DNA of 64,000 nt from Xanthobacteraceae bacterium (GCA_022844205.1 JALHMF010000001.1:140615-204614); one strand, 5' to 3'; shown: positions 1-9,383, counted from the first letter of the stretch. Made by a program: numbers and translations. Notes: generated by a model from the letters alone, not told the origin.

Positions 1-168
1 ATAGGCCGAAAGCCCGAGCGCGATGCCGGTGATTGCCGCGAGTCCCGCGCGCAAGCCGTGTTGCAGCGTAAGGGCGGCGAGATAGGTCTGGTTCGGGCCG
101 GGAATGGCTTCGATGATCAGCGAAGCAAGCGCGAAGGAAAGGAGCGAGGGGAGCAGAAGCTCAAGCAT
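1..168 (-). CDS. LysE/RhtB-family amino-acid exporter, N-terminal fragment
   Basis: Only the first 56 codons are inside the window; the gene continues past the left edge. The fragment opens with a hydrophobic stretch (MLELLLPSLLSFALASLI), then IEAIPGPNQTYLAAL, where the Pro-Gly-Pro-Asn turn is typical of the first loop of LysE/RhtB translocators. A second hydrophobic segment follows (ITGIALGLSAY). Such proteins export amino acids or their analogues across the inner membrane. The substrate cannot be told from this piece. The assignment rests on the PGPN motif and membrane topology. Confidence 0.6.
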   Translation of the reverse strand, partial: MLELLLPSLLSFALASLIIEAIPGPNQTYLAALTLQHGLRAGLAAITGIALGLSAY

Positions 169-247
169 GGTTTATTCTGTCATCGGGCAGCGCCCAATTT
201 ACCGTGATTCATCCTGATGCCCGGATCAAGGCCGGATATGACAATAA

Positions 248-3200
248 TTAGTGCGCCTCTTCCCAGTTGTCGGCGGCGTGCGCGTCCACGCGCAAGGGAA
301 CGGAGAGCGACACCGCCGGCAGCGGCGCTTGTTCCATCACCTGTTTAACCACGGCCATCGTCCTCTCGACTTCGCCGGAGGGCACTTCGAACACAAGCTC
401 GTCGTGGACCTGCAAGAGCATCCGCGCCGAGAGCCTTGCCTTCACAAGCTCGTCCTCCATGCGCATCATCGCACGGCGGATGATGTCGGCGGCGGTTCCC
501 TGCAGGCGCGCGTTGATCGCCGCCCGTTCGCTGAAGCCGCGCACGGACGGATTGCTGTCGGTGATGCCGGGATAATGAACCTTGCGGCCGAACAGCGTCG
601 TCACATAGCCGTCCTTCTTCGCGAGGGCCTTGGTGCGGTCCATATAGTCGCGGATGCCGGGGAAGCGCTCGAAATATTGCTTGATGTAGGCACCGGCCTC
701 GTCGCGCGGGATGCCGAGCTGGTTGGCGAGCCCGAAGGCGGAAATGCCGTAGATGATGCCGAAATTGATGGCCTTGGCGCGATTGCGGATTTGCGCGGGC
801 ATTCCCTGCACCGGCACGCCGAACATTTCGGAAGCGGTCATCGCGTGAATGTCGAGCCCGTCCTTGAATGCTTTTTTTAGCGCCGGAATGTCGGCGATCT
901 CGGCGAGGAGCCGCAATTCGATCTGTGAATAGTCCGCGGAGACGAGCTTCATGCCCTTTTCCGCAATGAAGGCGCGGCGAATTTTGCGCCCTTCCTCCGT
1001 GCGGGCCGGAATGTTCTGCAAATTCGGATCGGAGGATGACAGCCGCGCGGTGGGCGTCGCCGCCAGCGCATAAGAGGTATGAACGCGGTTCGTTTGCCGG
1101 TTGACGAATTCCGGCAGTGCGTCGGTGTAGGTCGAGCGCAGCTTGGAGAGCTGCCGCCATTCCAGAATTTTCTTCGGGAGTTCGTGGCCTTCTTCGGCGA
1201 GGTCCTCCAGCACGTTCGCGCGCGTAGACCAGGCACCCGTCGCCGTTTTCGTGCCGCCGGGTAAGTTCATCTTGCCGAACAGGATGTCGCCGAGCTGCTT
1301 GGCGCTGCCCGGATTGAACGCCTCGCCGGCTATTTCCTTAATTTCATCCTCCAGCCGCGCGATGATCTGCGCGAACTCGCCCGAGAGCCGCGACAGGAGT
1401 TGCCGGTCGATGGAAATGCCGTGCCGTTCCATGCGTGCGAGCACGAGCGGCATCGCGCGCTCCAGCGTCTCGTACACGGTGTTCATGCCTTCGGAAGCAA
1501 CCCGCGCTTTCAGCACGCGCCAGAGACGGAGCGTTACGTCGGCGTCCTCGGCGGCATATTCCGACGCCTTGTCGATGGCGACGCGCCCGAAGCCGATATG
1601 CGTCTTGCCCTTGCCGGCGACCTCTTCATATTTGATGCAGGAATGATTGAGGTAAAGTTCCGCGAGTTCGTTCATACCGTGGCCGTGCAGGCCGGCATCG
1701 AGCGCATACGACATCAGCATTGTGTCGTCGTAAGGCAGCATCTCGATGCCGTGGCGGGCGAGCATCAGCCAGTCGTATTTCATATTCTGCGCGATCTTGA
1801 GCACGCTTTTGTCTTCCAGCACCGGCTTGATCGCGGCGAGCGCCTCCTTCACCGGAATCTGTCCCGGCAGCAGCCCGCCGCTGAACAAATCGTCGCCGCC
1901 CATATGCCCGAGCGGCACATAGCAGGCCTCGCCCGGCGAAAGCGCCAGCGAAAAGCCGATGAGGTCGGCGCTCATGCAGTCGAGCGAACTCGTCTCCGTG
2001 TCGATGGCGACGAAGCCCTGCTCCTTCGCCTTCGCCATCCATTCGTTCAGGCGCTTCAGGTCGCGAACCGTTTCATATTTGGAACGGTCGCATTTCATGA
2101 GCTTCGCTTCGGCAAGGCGCGTGGCGGCGAGCGCCTGCGGGGTCATGCCTTCTTTTGACGCGGGCTTGATCGTGGGCGGCGCCGTGCCGCCCTGCACCGG
2201 CGGCGCGTCCACTTGCTTCTGGGTCCCGCCGCCGCCCGCTTTCAGTTTCGGATCGGGCTCGATTTCCTCGGCGACAACGCCGGTGCCTTCGGCGACGCGC
2301 TTCGTCAGCGTCGTGAATTCCATCGCCTTCAAAAATGCAACAAGCCGCTTTCCGTCGATGCCATTCTGACAGGCGAGATCGTCGAACGGAATCGGCACGG
2401 GCGCGCGGTCGTCGAGCAGCACGAGTTTCTTGGAGATGCGCGCCTGCTCGGCGAACTGAATCAGCGACTCGCGCCGCTTGTCCTGCTTGATCTCGGCTGC
2501 GTGCGCGAGGAGATTTTCCAGATCGCCGTATTCGCCGATCAGGAGCGCCGCCGTCTTGATGCCGATGCCGGGCACGCCCGGAACATTGTCCGTGCTGTCG
2601 CCCGACAAGGATTGAATGTCGGCGACCTTCGCCGGTGGCAGGCCGAATTTCTCCTCGACTTCCTTCGGCCCGATGCGGCGCTCGTTGCCCGGCATCGGGT
2701 CGTACATCGCGACACCGTCGCGGACGAGCTGCATCAGGTCCTTGTCACCCGCGATAATGGTGACGTCAGCGCCCTTCTCGATGGCTTCGCGTGCGTAGGT
2801 CGCGATCAGATCGTCCGCTTCAAAGCGCGGCTGCTCAATGGGAATGAGCCCGAACGCGCGCACCACTTCTCGCATCAGCGGAAACTGCGGGATCAGATCT
2901 TCCGGCGGGTCTTCACGGTTGGCCTTGTATTCGGGATAGATTTCGTTGCGGAAGCCGTCGCCGGGCGCATCGAAGATCACGCCGATATGGGTTGGCTTCA
3001 CGCCGTCGAGGCCCTCGCGGCAAAGCTTCCAGAGCATGTTCGAAAACGTCATCACCGCGCCTACGGGGAGGCCATCGGAGCGGTGGAACGCGCGTCCGCG
3101 CGACTGGGCCGCTTTGAACATCGCGAAATAGGCGCGGAAGATATAGGAGGAGCCATCGACCAGAAACACGTGGCCGCCCGTCTTGCCCCTGGCGGATTTC

Positions 3201-3286
3201 GCCGGCGCAGGTGCCGCTTTCTTCTCGGACCGGGCGGCGGGCTTCGCCGCCGTGTTCTCGGGTTTCTTGTCGGGTTTTTTAGCCAT
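248..3286 (-). CDS. polA: DNA polymerase I
   Basis: Replication and repair polymerase of about 1012 aa. Domain order is complete. The 5'-3' nuclease starts near residue 40 (HVFLVDGSSYIFRAYFA). The 3'-5' proofreading domain follows near residue 425 (AIDTETSSLD, so the metal-binding Asp and Glu are present). The polymerase domain has motif A DYSQIELR near 784 and motif C VHDELVFEVP near 960. It is longer than the roughly 930-aa E. coli enzyme, because of a Lys/Ala/Pro-rich N-terminal tail of about 38 residues and a linker after the nuclease. The ATG at 3286 (MAKKPDKKP) is preferred; a GTG six codons upstream has no ribosome site. Monocistronic; a palindromic repeat lies upstream. Confidence 0.97.
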   Translation of the reverse strand: MAKKPDKKPENTAAKPAARSEKKAAPAPAKSARGKTGGHVFLVDGSSYIFRAYFAMFKAAQSRGRAFHRSDGLPVGAVMTFSNMLWKLCREGLDGVKPTHIGVIFDAPGDGFRNEIYPEYKANREDPPEDLIPQFPLMREVVRAFGLIPIEQPRFEADDLIATYAREAIEKGADVTIIAGDKDLMQLVRDGVAMYDPMPGNERRIGPKEVEEKFGLPPAKVADIQSLSGDSTDNVPGVPGIGIKTAALLIGEYGDLENLLAHAAEIKQDKRRESLIQFAEQARISKKLVLLDDRAPVPIPFDDLACQNGIDGKRLVAFLKAMEFTTLTKRVAEGTGVVAEEIEPDPKLKAGGGGTQKQVDAPPVQGGTAPPTIKPASKEGMTPQALAATRLAEAKLMKCDRSKYETVRDLKRLNEWMAKAKEQGFVAIDTETSSLDCMSADLIGFSLALSPGEACYVPLGHMGGDDLFSGGLLPGQIPVKEALAAIKPVLEDKSVLKIAQNMKYDWLMLARHGIEMLPYDDTMLMSYALDAGLHGHGMNELAELYLNHSCIKYEEVAGKGKTHIGFGRVAIDKASEYAAEDADVTLRLWRVLKARVASEGMNTVYETLERAMPLVLARMERHGISIDRQLLSRLSGEFAQIIARLEDEIKEIAGEAFNPGSAKQLGDILFGKMNLPGGTKTATGAWSTRANVLEDLAEEGHELPKKILEWRQLSKLRSTYTDALPEFVNRQTNRVHTSYALAATPTARLSSSDPNLQNIPARTEEGRKIRRAFIAEKGMKLVSADYSQIELRLLAEIADIPALKKAFKDGLDIHAMTASEMFGVPVQGMPAQIRNRAKAINFGIIYGISAFGLANQLGIPRDEAGAYIKQYFERFPGIRDYMDRTKALAKKDGYVTTLFGRKVHYPGITDSNPSVRGFSERAAINARLQGTAADIIRRAMMRMEDELVKARLSARMLLQVHDELVFEVPSGEVERTMAVVKQVMEQAPLPAVSLSVPLRVDAHAADNWEEAH

Positions 3287-3358
3287 GTCTCCCGCACGAT
3301 GCACAAGTGCAATGCGCGGGACAACCCTTGTGGATTACACCTAAACAGAGAGCCCGCT

Positions 3359-3455
3359 CGTCACCCTGAGGTGCGAGCGCAGCGAGCCTCGAAGGGTGGA
3401 CAGGGCGCATCCTTCGAGGCTCGGCGGCTTTGCCGCCTCGCACCTCAGGGTGACG
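3359..3455. repeat. Intergenic palindromic repeat, family B
   Basis: An imperfect inverted repeat. It begins with GTCACCCTGAGGTGCGAG and ends with the complementary CTCGCACCTCAGGGTGAC, with the inner arms GCCTCGAAGG and CCTTCGAGGC. The same words recur at 24813-24922. It fills the space between the divergent 5' end of polA and the 3' end of the acyltransferase gene. It resembles the RIME-like elements of Rhizobiales intergenic regions; that family assignment is from memory. Confidence 0.8.
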
Positions 3456-3459
3456 CCCT

Positions 3460-4470
3460 TTACTCCGCCGCCTGCAAACGCGGCCGCAGCTGGATGCGGA
3501 AGAAAGCCGGCCGCACAAACAGGAAATCGAAGCGCGTGCCGCGCACCAGCCAGTGGAACGCGAGCGGCGCGATTACGCCCGCTGCGGTCACGATCAGCGC
3601 GACCGTGCCGATATCGCTGACAACGCCGGTCTTGAGCAACACGGTGCGCGTCGCCGCCATCGGCAGGAAGAAGGCGAGATAGACCACGATGGAATGTTCG
3701 CCCGCATAGCGCAGGAGATCGAGCCATTTCACCCTGGCGAGCAGCGCGGAGAGCGCGACGACCGCCGCGGCACCGGCAAAGCCGAGTGCCAGCGAGAAGA
3801 ACGGTAGGCTCGCATAGCCGAGCGCAACCATGACGCCGTTCGCAATCGCCCAGACGGCAAGCCCAGCAATCGCCAGCGCTGGCTGTTCCTGCGCGCGTGC
3901 GGCCAGCGTGAACCAGTTCCGCGCGAGCCAGTAGCCCGCGAAGAAATAGACGTAGCGCGCAGCAAACTCGTCGATCATCGTGTAGCCGGTCTCGACCGGA
4001 GCGCTCTCGAGTGCGGCCGCAACGGCGAACACGAACAGCGCCGGCACGCGGCGAAGCAGTTTCGTGACGACGAAGAACACCGGCAGCAGCCAGATGAACC
4101 ACAGCGTGCCGAACGGCTCGATGTAAGAGAAAAGATAAAATTTCAGGAGGCCGGCCGCGCCCATCTCGTTCAAGAGGCCCGGCGCCTTGAACGCAAACTG
4201 GATCGTCATCCAGAGCCCGTAGAAATAGAGGAAGTGCACCACCTTGGTGTCGATGTAGCGCTGCCAGTCGCGGGCGATGACGCGCGCTAGAAACAGCCCG
4301 GAGATCAGAAAGAAATCCGGCATGCGGAAGGGCTTGGCGAATTCCACGACCCAGTGCATCCAGCTTTGTCCGCCGGCGTAGGCTTCGACGCCGAGCGTCG
4401 AATGCATCATCACCACCATGACGATGCAGAAGCCCTTGGCGAAATCGACCCAGTCGATGCGGCTCTGCAT
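3460..4470 (-). CDS. Acyltransferase-3 family membrane protein
   Basis: About 336 aa with some ten hydrophobic segments. It matches the acyltransferase-3 (OafA/OpgC-like) family, which moves acyl groups onto sugars or glycans at the inner membrane. The N-terminus RIDWVDFAKGFCIVMVVMMH holds the family's Asp and the His at the end of the first membrane helix. The downstream MPDFFLISGLFLAR is the typical second-helix motif. The ATG at 4470 is chosen because GGAG lies six bases before it. The longer reading frame to 4620 has no comparable site and would overlap hrpB. The acceptor glycan is unknown and neighbours give no hint. It is divergent from hrpB. Confidence 0.8.
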   Translation of the reverse strand: MQSRIDWVDFAKGFCIVMVVMMHSTLGVEAYAGGQSWMHWVVEFAKPFRMPDFFLISGLFLARVIARDWQRYIDTKVVHFLYFYGLWMTIQFAFKAPGLLNEMGAAGLLKFYLFSYIEPFGTLWFIWLLPVFFVVTKLLRRVPALFVFAVAAALESAPVETGYTMIDEFAARYVYFFAGYWLARNWFTLAARAQEQPALAIAGLAVWAIANGVMVALGYASLPFFSLALGFAGAAAVVALSALLARVKWLDLLRYAGEHSIVVYLAFFLPMAATRTVLLKTGVVSDIGTVALIVTAAGVIAPLAFHWLVRGTRFDFLFVRPAFFRIQLRPRLQAAE

Positions 4471-4602
4471 GGAAAGCTCCGAATCCGGTTGCTGTCCCGT
4501 TTTGGGACTGGCTGCGCTATTCCCGCTGTCTGTCGCAACGACCATGCCGCAAGAACCGCCGGATTTGGCCCGTTTGGATGTGCCGGATAGAACCACGGGA
4601 CA

Positions 4603-7176
4603 ATGACCAATCCCTTTCAAACACCAATGCCCGTGGACGAGGCGCTCCCGCCACTACGCGAGGCGCTGGCCGGAGGCCGTTCGGCGGTGCTGGTCGCACC
4701 GCCGGGTGCCGGCAAGACCACGCGCGTGCCGCTGGCTCTGCTGGATGCGCCGTGGGTTGCGGGCCGGAAAATTCTGGTGCTGGAACCGCGCAGGCTGGCG
4801 GCGCGGGCGGCGGCCGGTTTCATCGCGAAAAGCATCGGCGAGGAGGCGGGCGGCGTGGTCGGGTATCGCGTTCGCTTCGGCTCGAAAATCAGCAGCCGCA
4901 CGCGCATTGAGTTCATCACCGAAGGCGTGTTCACGCGCATGGTGCTGGACGATCCGGAATTATCCGGAATCGCGGCCGTGTTGTTCGACGAATTTCACGA
5001 GCGTTCGATGGACGCCGATCTCGGCCTCGCTCTTGCGCTCGACGCGCAGCGAGGGCTGCGCGAGGATCTGCGCATCGTTGCCATGTCGGCGACCATCGAC
5101 GGCGCGCGCGTGGCAAGACTCATGGGCGATGCGCCCGTCATCGAGAGCAAGGGGCGCGCGTTTCCGGTCGAGACGCGCTATCTCGGCCGCGATCCGCGCA
5201 CGCCTATCGAGCGGCAGATGACCGAGGCGATCCTGCGCGCGATCGATGCCGAGAGCGGCTCCGTGCTCGCCTTCCTGCCGGGGGCCGCCGAAATTCGCCG
5301 CACCGCGGATCAACTGAACGAGCGCATCCGGGATTCCAGCATCGACATTGTTCCGCTCTACGGCGCGCTCGATGCCGATACTCAGGACCGCGCGATTTTT
5401 CCCGCGTTGTCGGGAAAAAGAAAAATCGTGCTGGCGACTTCGATTGCCGAAACCTCGATCACCATCGAGGGCGTGCGGATCGTCGTCGACTCCGGCCTCG
5501 CGCGCGTGCCGAAATTCGAGCCCGCTCTGGGTCTGACGCGGCTGGAGACCGTTCGCGTATCCCGCGCTTCGGCGGACCAACGCCGTGGCCGCGCGGGGCG
5601 CACCGGGCCGGGCGTTGCCTATCGTCTGTGGACCGAGCCGGAGACACAGGCGCTGACAGCGTTTGCGACTCCGGAGATTCTGGAAAGCGATCTCTCGGGC
5701 CTCGTGCTCGATCTTGCCGTCTGGGGCGTGAACGATCCTTCGAGCCTCGCCTGGCTCGACCCGCCGCCGGCATCCGCCATCGCCGAGGCACGCAATCTGC
5801 TGCGCGAACTCGATGCACTGGACGCCGATGGCCGCGTTACCCCGCGAGGCAACCGGATCGCGAAACTGCCGCTGCCGCCGCGGCTGGCGGCGATGGTGGT
5901 CGGTGCCGCTGATAACGATGAAGCACTACTGGCCGCTGAAATCGCGACCGTCGTGTCCGAGCGAAATCTGGGCGGCGACGATGTGGATCTCTCTCACCGC
6001 GTGGAAAACTTCCGCCGCGACAAATCCCGCCGCGCCGAGGAAGCGCGCGCGATGGCGAGGCGATGGGCTGAAAAAGCCATTTCTCCCTCCCCCCTTGTGG
6101 GGGTGGGTGGGGGGGGGGGCTCGAACGAAAAGCAATCACCCCCCACCCGGCTCGCTGCGCTCGCCGACCTCCCCCACAAGGGGGCAGGTAATTACTCCGT
6201 TGGCCGCCTGCTGGCGCTGGCATTTCCGGATCGCGTGGCGAAGGCGCGCGGCGGAAAGCCCGGCGAATTCCTGCTGGTCAACGGGCGTGGCGCCAAGCTC
6301 GATGCATCACACTCCTTCGCAAAGGAAAAATATCTCGCGGTCGCCGAGATCACCGGCCGCGCGGGCGAGGGACGGATTCTGCTGGCTGCAAAAATCAGCG
6401 AGCAGGACATCGAGAAGGAATTTGCCTCGCATATTGAAGACGCGACCGATTTCGCCTTCGACGAACAGAGCGCCTCGCTGCGCGCGCGAAAGGTTCGACG
6501 GCTCGGCGCCATCAACCTGTCCGAAAAGCCGCTGCCCGTCGAAACCGGACAGGAATCCGCCGAGGCGCTGGCCGAAGGGATCGCGCGGATCGGGCTGGAG
6601 CGGCTGCCGTGGTCGCAACATCAGAAGCAATTGCTGGAACGCGTTCGCTATCTGCGCGAGCAGAACGGCGATGCTTCGAACAATCCTTGGCCAGATCTGT
6701 CCGGCGATAATTTGCTTGCGAGCGTGAAGGACTGGCTGGCGCCCGCGCTCCTGCAACGCACCGCACTTTCGCAAATCACCGCCGACGATCTTGCCAACGC
6801 GCTTCATCATCTCCTACCGCACGATCTCATGCGCCGTCTGGAGAAAGACGCGCCGACGCATTTCACCGCTCCCACCGGCTCGAATATCCCGATCGATTAC
6901 GCCGCCGAGCAGGGGCCGACGGTGCAGCTTCGCGTGCAGGAACTGTTCGGCCTCGACCAGCACCCGAAGATCGCAAACGGCAAGGTGGCACTCATCCTGG
7001 CGCTTACTTCGCCCGCAGGCCGCCCCATTCAGGTGACGCGCGACCTGCCCGCCTTCTGGCGCGGCTCCTGGGCCGACGTGCGCCGGGACATGCGCGGGCG
7101 CTATCCGAAACATCCCTGGCCGGAAGACCCGCGCGCAGCGGCACCGACCAGACGCGCGAAGCCGCGCGGTACCTAA
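4603..7176 (+). CDS. hrpB: ATP-dependent RNA helicase HrpB, with an in-frame repeat insertion
   Basis: A DExH-box helicase of 857 aa. The P-loop APPGAGKTTRVPLALL is near residue 30, the DEFHERSMDADL box near 128, motif III (SATIDG) near 165, and the C-terminal motif VI-like region (QRRGRAGRTGPG) near 327. The HrpB-specific C-terminal part follows. E. coli HrpB is about 809 aa. Much of the excess here is a foreign-looking Gly/Pro/Ser-rich stretch of roughly 36-40 residues between RRWAEKA and SVGRLLALAFPDR, encoded by a dispersed palindromic element at 6083-6188. It remains in frame. It falls just before the conserved LLALAFPDR motif, so it probably forms a tolerated surface loop. ATG at 4603 follows GGGA. 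Confidence 0.93.
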   Translation: MTNPFQTPMPVDEALPPLREALAGGRSAVLVAPPGAGKTTRVPLALLDAPWVAGRKILVLEPRRLAARAAAGFIAKSIGEEAGGVVGYRVRFGSKISSRTRIEFITEGVFTRMVLDDPELSGIAAVLFDEFHERSMDADLGLALALDAQRGLREDLRIVAMSATIDGARVARLMGDAPVIESKGRAFPVETRYLGRDPRTPIERQMTEAILRAIDAESGSVLAFLPGAAEIRRTADQLNERIRDSSIDIVPLYGALDADTQDRAIFPALSGKRKIVLATSIAETSITIEGVRIVVDSGLARVPKFEPALGLTRLETVRVSRASADQRRGRAGRTGPGVAYRLWTEPETQALTAFATPEILESDLSGLVLDLAVWGVNDPSSLAWLDPPPASAIAEARNLLRELDALDADGRVTPRGNRIAKLPLPPRLAAMVVGAADNDEALLAAEIATVVSERNLGGDDVDLSHRVENFRRDKSRRAEEARAMARRWAEKAISPSPLVGVGGGGGSNEKQSPPTRLAALADLPHKGAGNYSVGRLLALAFPDRVAKARGGKPGEFLLVNGRGAKLDASHSFAKEKYLAVAEITGRAGEGRILLAAKISEQDIEKEFASHIEDATDFAFDEQSASLRARKVRRLGAINLSEKPLPVETGQESAEALAEGIARIGLERLPWSQHQKQLLERVRYLREQNGDASNNPWPDLSGDNLLASVKDWLAPALLQRTALSQITADDLANALHHLLPHDLMRRLEKDAPTHFTAPTGSNIPIDYAAEQGPTVQLRVQELFGLDQHPKIANGKVALILALTSPAGRPIQVTRDLPAFWRGSWADVRRDMRGRYPKHPWPEDPRAAAPTRRAKPRGT
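6083..6188. repeat. Palindromic element, family A, inside the hrpB reading frame
   Basis: The outer arms are CTCCCTCCCCCCTTGTGGGG at the left and CCTCCCCCACAAGGGGG at the right. The inner arms GGGTGGG and CCCACCCGGCTCGCTGCGC are shared with copies at 23410, 36235, 42233 and 50577. The element contains a run of 11 G at 6109-6119. Read on the hrpB strand it has no stop codon and encodes a Gly-, Pro- and Ala-rich peptide. All other copies lie at gene boundaries, so this one is probably a recent insertion. Confidence 0.85.
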
Positions 7177-7269
7177 AATTGTATGGAATCCGTTTGCCCG
7201 CCTTCACCACAGGGCAAAGTCAAATAACGCGTTTACCTGCGTTTACAAAGCCCGCGATACATTTTCCGG

Positions 7270-7782
7270 ATGCTGAAAAGCGTCCTTTTCCTGGCCGGAT
7301 TGACGGTGGCGATCGCGCTGATCGCGCCGAGCCTGTTGCAGAATGCCGGCAACAACAATTCCGCGGCGGTGGCGCGTACCGATCGGAAGCCGCAGGGAAG
7401 CGCCGACCACGGCGGCGTCATGCGGCTCGATTCCGACCGCAGCGGCCATTATCGCACCAGCATCGAAGTGAACGGCCGCGGTATCGACGCACTGGTCGAT
7501 ACCGGCGCCACCACCGTCGCACTCCGCTATGAGGATGCCCGCGCGATGGGCTTGATCTTCCCCGGCGACAAATTTGACGTGCAGGTCCGCACCGCCAACG
7601 GCATGGCCAAGGCCAAGCGCGTCGAACTGCGTTCCGTGCGGCTCGGCACCATCACCATCCGCGATGTGGAAGGGCTTGTGATGGATCAGGGCCTGCTTGG
7701 AACCAATCTCCTCGGCATGAGCTTCTTGAAGCGGCTTTCGCGCTACGAAGTGCAGCGCGGGCAGCTCGTGCTGGAGCGTTGA
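7270..7782 (+). CDS. TIGR02281-type retropepsin-like aspartic protease
   Basis: 170 aa with one N-terminal hydrophobic segment (LKSVLFLAGLTVAIALIAP), then a soluble domain. The motif ALVDTGATTVALRYEDA carries the Asp-Thr-Gly active-site triad of clan AA proteases. The distal GLLGTNLLGMSFLKRL is the second conserved block of this family. Retropepsin-like enzymes act as dimers because each chain supplies one DTG. It is probably anchored in the inner membrane with the protease domain in the periplasm. Substrates are unknown. It follows hrpB on the same strand after 93 bp and precedes phosphomannomutase, with no evident functional link. Confidence 0.85.
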   Translation: MLKSVLFLAGLTVAIALIAPSLLQNAGNNNSAAVARTDRKPQGSADHGGVMRLDSDRSGHYRTSIEVNGRGIDALVDTGATTVALRYEDARAMGLIFPGDKFDVQVRTANGMAKAKRVELRSVRLGTITIRDVEGLVMDQGLLGTNLLGMSFLKRLSRYEVQRGQLVLER

Positions 7783-7862
7783 GACCGCTTACAGGCGCTT
7801 CTTTTCCCCGCCCGGTTTTATGCTATGTCGCCCCCGGCGATCCCGCCGTTATTGGACTCCCG

Positions 7863-9362
7863 ATGTTTCCGACGCCGAAGCCCGCCCTGACCCCCAATAC
7901 ATTCGAATATGAATCCGAGCCGATGGTGAAGCCGACGGGCTTCCGCGAATACGACGCGCGCTGGCTGTTCGGCAAGGAACTCAATCTCATGGGCGTGCAG
8001 GCGCTTGGCCTCGGCATGGGCACGATTTTCCATGAGTTGGGCATCAAGCCCGAGGTCGTGGTGGCGCACGATTTTCGCTCCTATTCGGCGTCGATCAAGA
8101 TGGCGCTGGTGACTGGCCTGATGGCGGGCGGCATGCGCGTGAAGGACGTTGGCCTCGCCGTGACGCCGATGGCCTATTTCGCGCAGTTTGCGCTGGACGT
8201 GCCGGCGGTGGCGATGGTGACGGCCTCGCACAACGAGAATGGCTGGACCGGCGTGAAGATGGGCGCCGCCCGGCCGCTTACTTTCGGGCCTGACGAAATG
8301 GGACGCCTGAAGGACATCGTGCTCGGGGCAAAGGGCAAGACCCGCGATGGCGGTTCTTATGAATTCATCGCGGGTTTTGCCGAAACATACATGGCTGACC
8401 TGACCAGCCGGCCGAAGCTGAAACGCAAGCTCAAGGTCGTGGCCGCCTGCGGCAACGGCACGGCGGGCGCTTTCTCGCCGAAGGTGCTGGCGGGCGTCGG
8501 TTGCGAGGTGATCCCGCTCGACTGCGAACTCGATCATACCTTTCCGAAATACAATCCGAACACCGAAGACCTGAAGATGCTGCATGCGCTGCGCGACGAA
8601 GTGCTGCGCACCAAGGCCGATGTGGGCCTTGCCTTCGACGGCGACGGCGACCGCTGCGGCGTGGTGGATGACGAAGGTGAAGAGATTTTTGCCGACAAGG
8701 TCGGCGTGATGCTCGCGCGCGATCTGTCGGCGCTGCACAAGAATTCCACCTTCGTGGTGGACGTGAAATCCACCGGCCTGTTCATGACCGATCCCGTGCT
8801 GAAAGCGAACGGCGTGAAGGCCGATTACTGGAAGACCGGGCATTCCTACATCAAGCGCCGCGTGACCGAATTGAAGGCGATCGCGGGCTTCGAGAAATCC
8901 GGTCACTTCTTTTTCAATCCGCCGATCGGCCGGGGCTACGACGACGGCCTGATCTCGGCGCTTGCCATCTGTGACATGCTCGACCGCAACCCGGACAAGA
9001 AAATGTCGGACCTGCGCAAGGCGCTGCCGCGTACCTGGGGCTCGCCGACCATGTCGCCGCACTGCGCCGACGAAGCGAAATACGGCATCGTGGACAACAT
9101 CGTGAAGAAGTTCGAAGCCGCCAAGGCAAAAGGCGAGAAAGTCGCCGGCCAGCCGATCCGCGATCTCGTCACGGTCAACGGTGTCCGCGTCACTTGCGAG
9201 GACGGCACCTGGGGCCTGGTACGCGCGTCATCGAACAAGCCGGAACTGGTGGTGGTCGTGGAAAGCCCGGTGAGCGAAGCGCGCATGCGCGAGATGTTCG
9301 CGGCCGTCGATGCGGCCCTCCGGGAATACCCGGAAGTCGGCGAATATAATCAGAAGATCTGA
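7863..9362 (+). CDS. Phosphomannomutase/phosphoglucomutase
   Basis: An alpha-D-phosphohexomutase of 499 aa, interconverting hexose 6- and 1-phosphates for polysaccharide or nucleotide-sugar synthesis. The phosphoserine loop TASHNENGWTG is near residue 122. The metal-binding DGDGDRCG is near 262. The sugar-binding FEKSGHFFF is near 345 and the phosphate-binding C-terminal RASSNKPELVVVVES near 460. The ATG at 7863 (MFPTPKP) is chosen; an upstream frame to 7779 would overlap the protease gene. An inner ATG at 7923 (MVKPTGFREYD) is the next alternative. The enzyme is of the AlgC/ManB type; which sugar is preferred cannot be read from the sequence. Confidence 0.93.
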   Translation: MFPTPKPALTPNTFEYESEPMVKPTGFREYDARWLFGKELNLMGVQALGLGMGTIFHELGIKPEVVVAHDFRSYSASIKMALVTGLMAGGMRVKDVGLAVTPMAYFAQFALDVPAVAMVTASHNENGWTGVKMGAARPLTFGPDEMGRLKDIVLGAKGKTRDGGSYEFIAGFAETYMADLTSRPKLKRKLKVVAACGNGTAGAFSPKVLAGVGCEVIPLDCELDHTFPKYNPNTEDLKMLHALRDEVLRTKADVGLAFDGDGDRCGVVDDEGEEIFADKVGVMLARDLSALHKNSTFVVDVKSTGLFMTDPVLKANGVKADYWKTGHSYIKRRVTELKAIAGFEKSGHFFFNPPIGRGYDDGLISALAICDMLDRNPDKKMSDLRKALPRTWGSPTMSPHCADEAKYGIVDNIVKKFEAAKAKGEKVAGQPIRDLVTVNGVRVTCEDGTWGLVRASSNKPELVVVVESPVSEARMREMFAAVDAALREYPEVGEYNQKI

Positions 9363-9383
9363 AGCGAAGATTCAAAACAAGAT

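Noticed and set aside
4471-4620. N-terminal extension of the acyltransferase by 50 codons.
   Set aside because: No homology, overlaps hrpB, and the ATG at 4470 has a clear ribosome site.
6083-6188. Sequence error or frameshift in hrpB rather than an insertion.
   Set aside because: The frame is open across the element and conserved helicase sequence resumes in frame on both sides, and matching elements exist elsewhere in the window. The exact G count still deserves a check.
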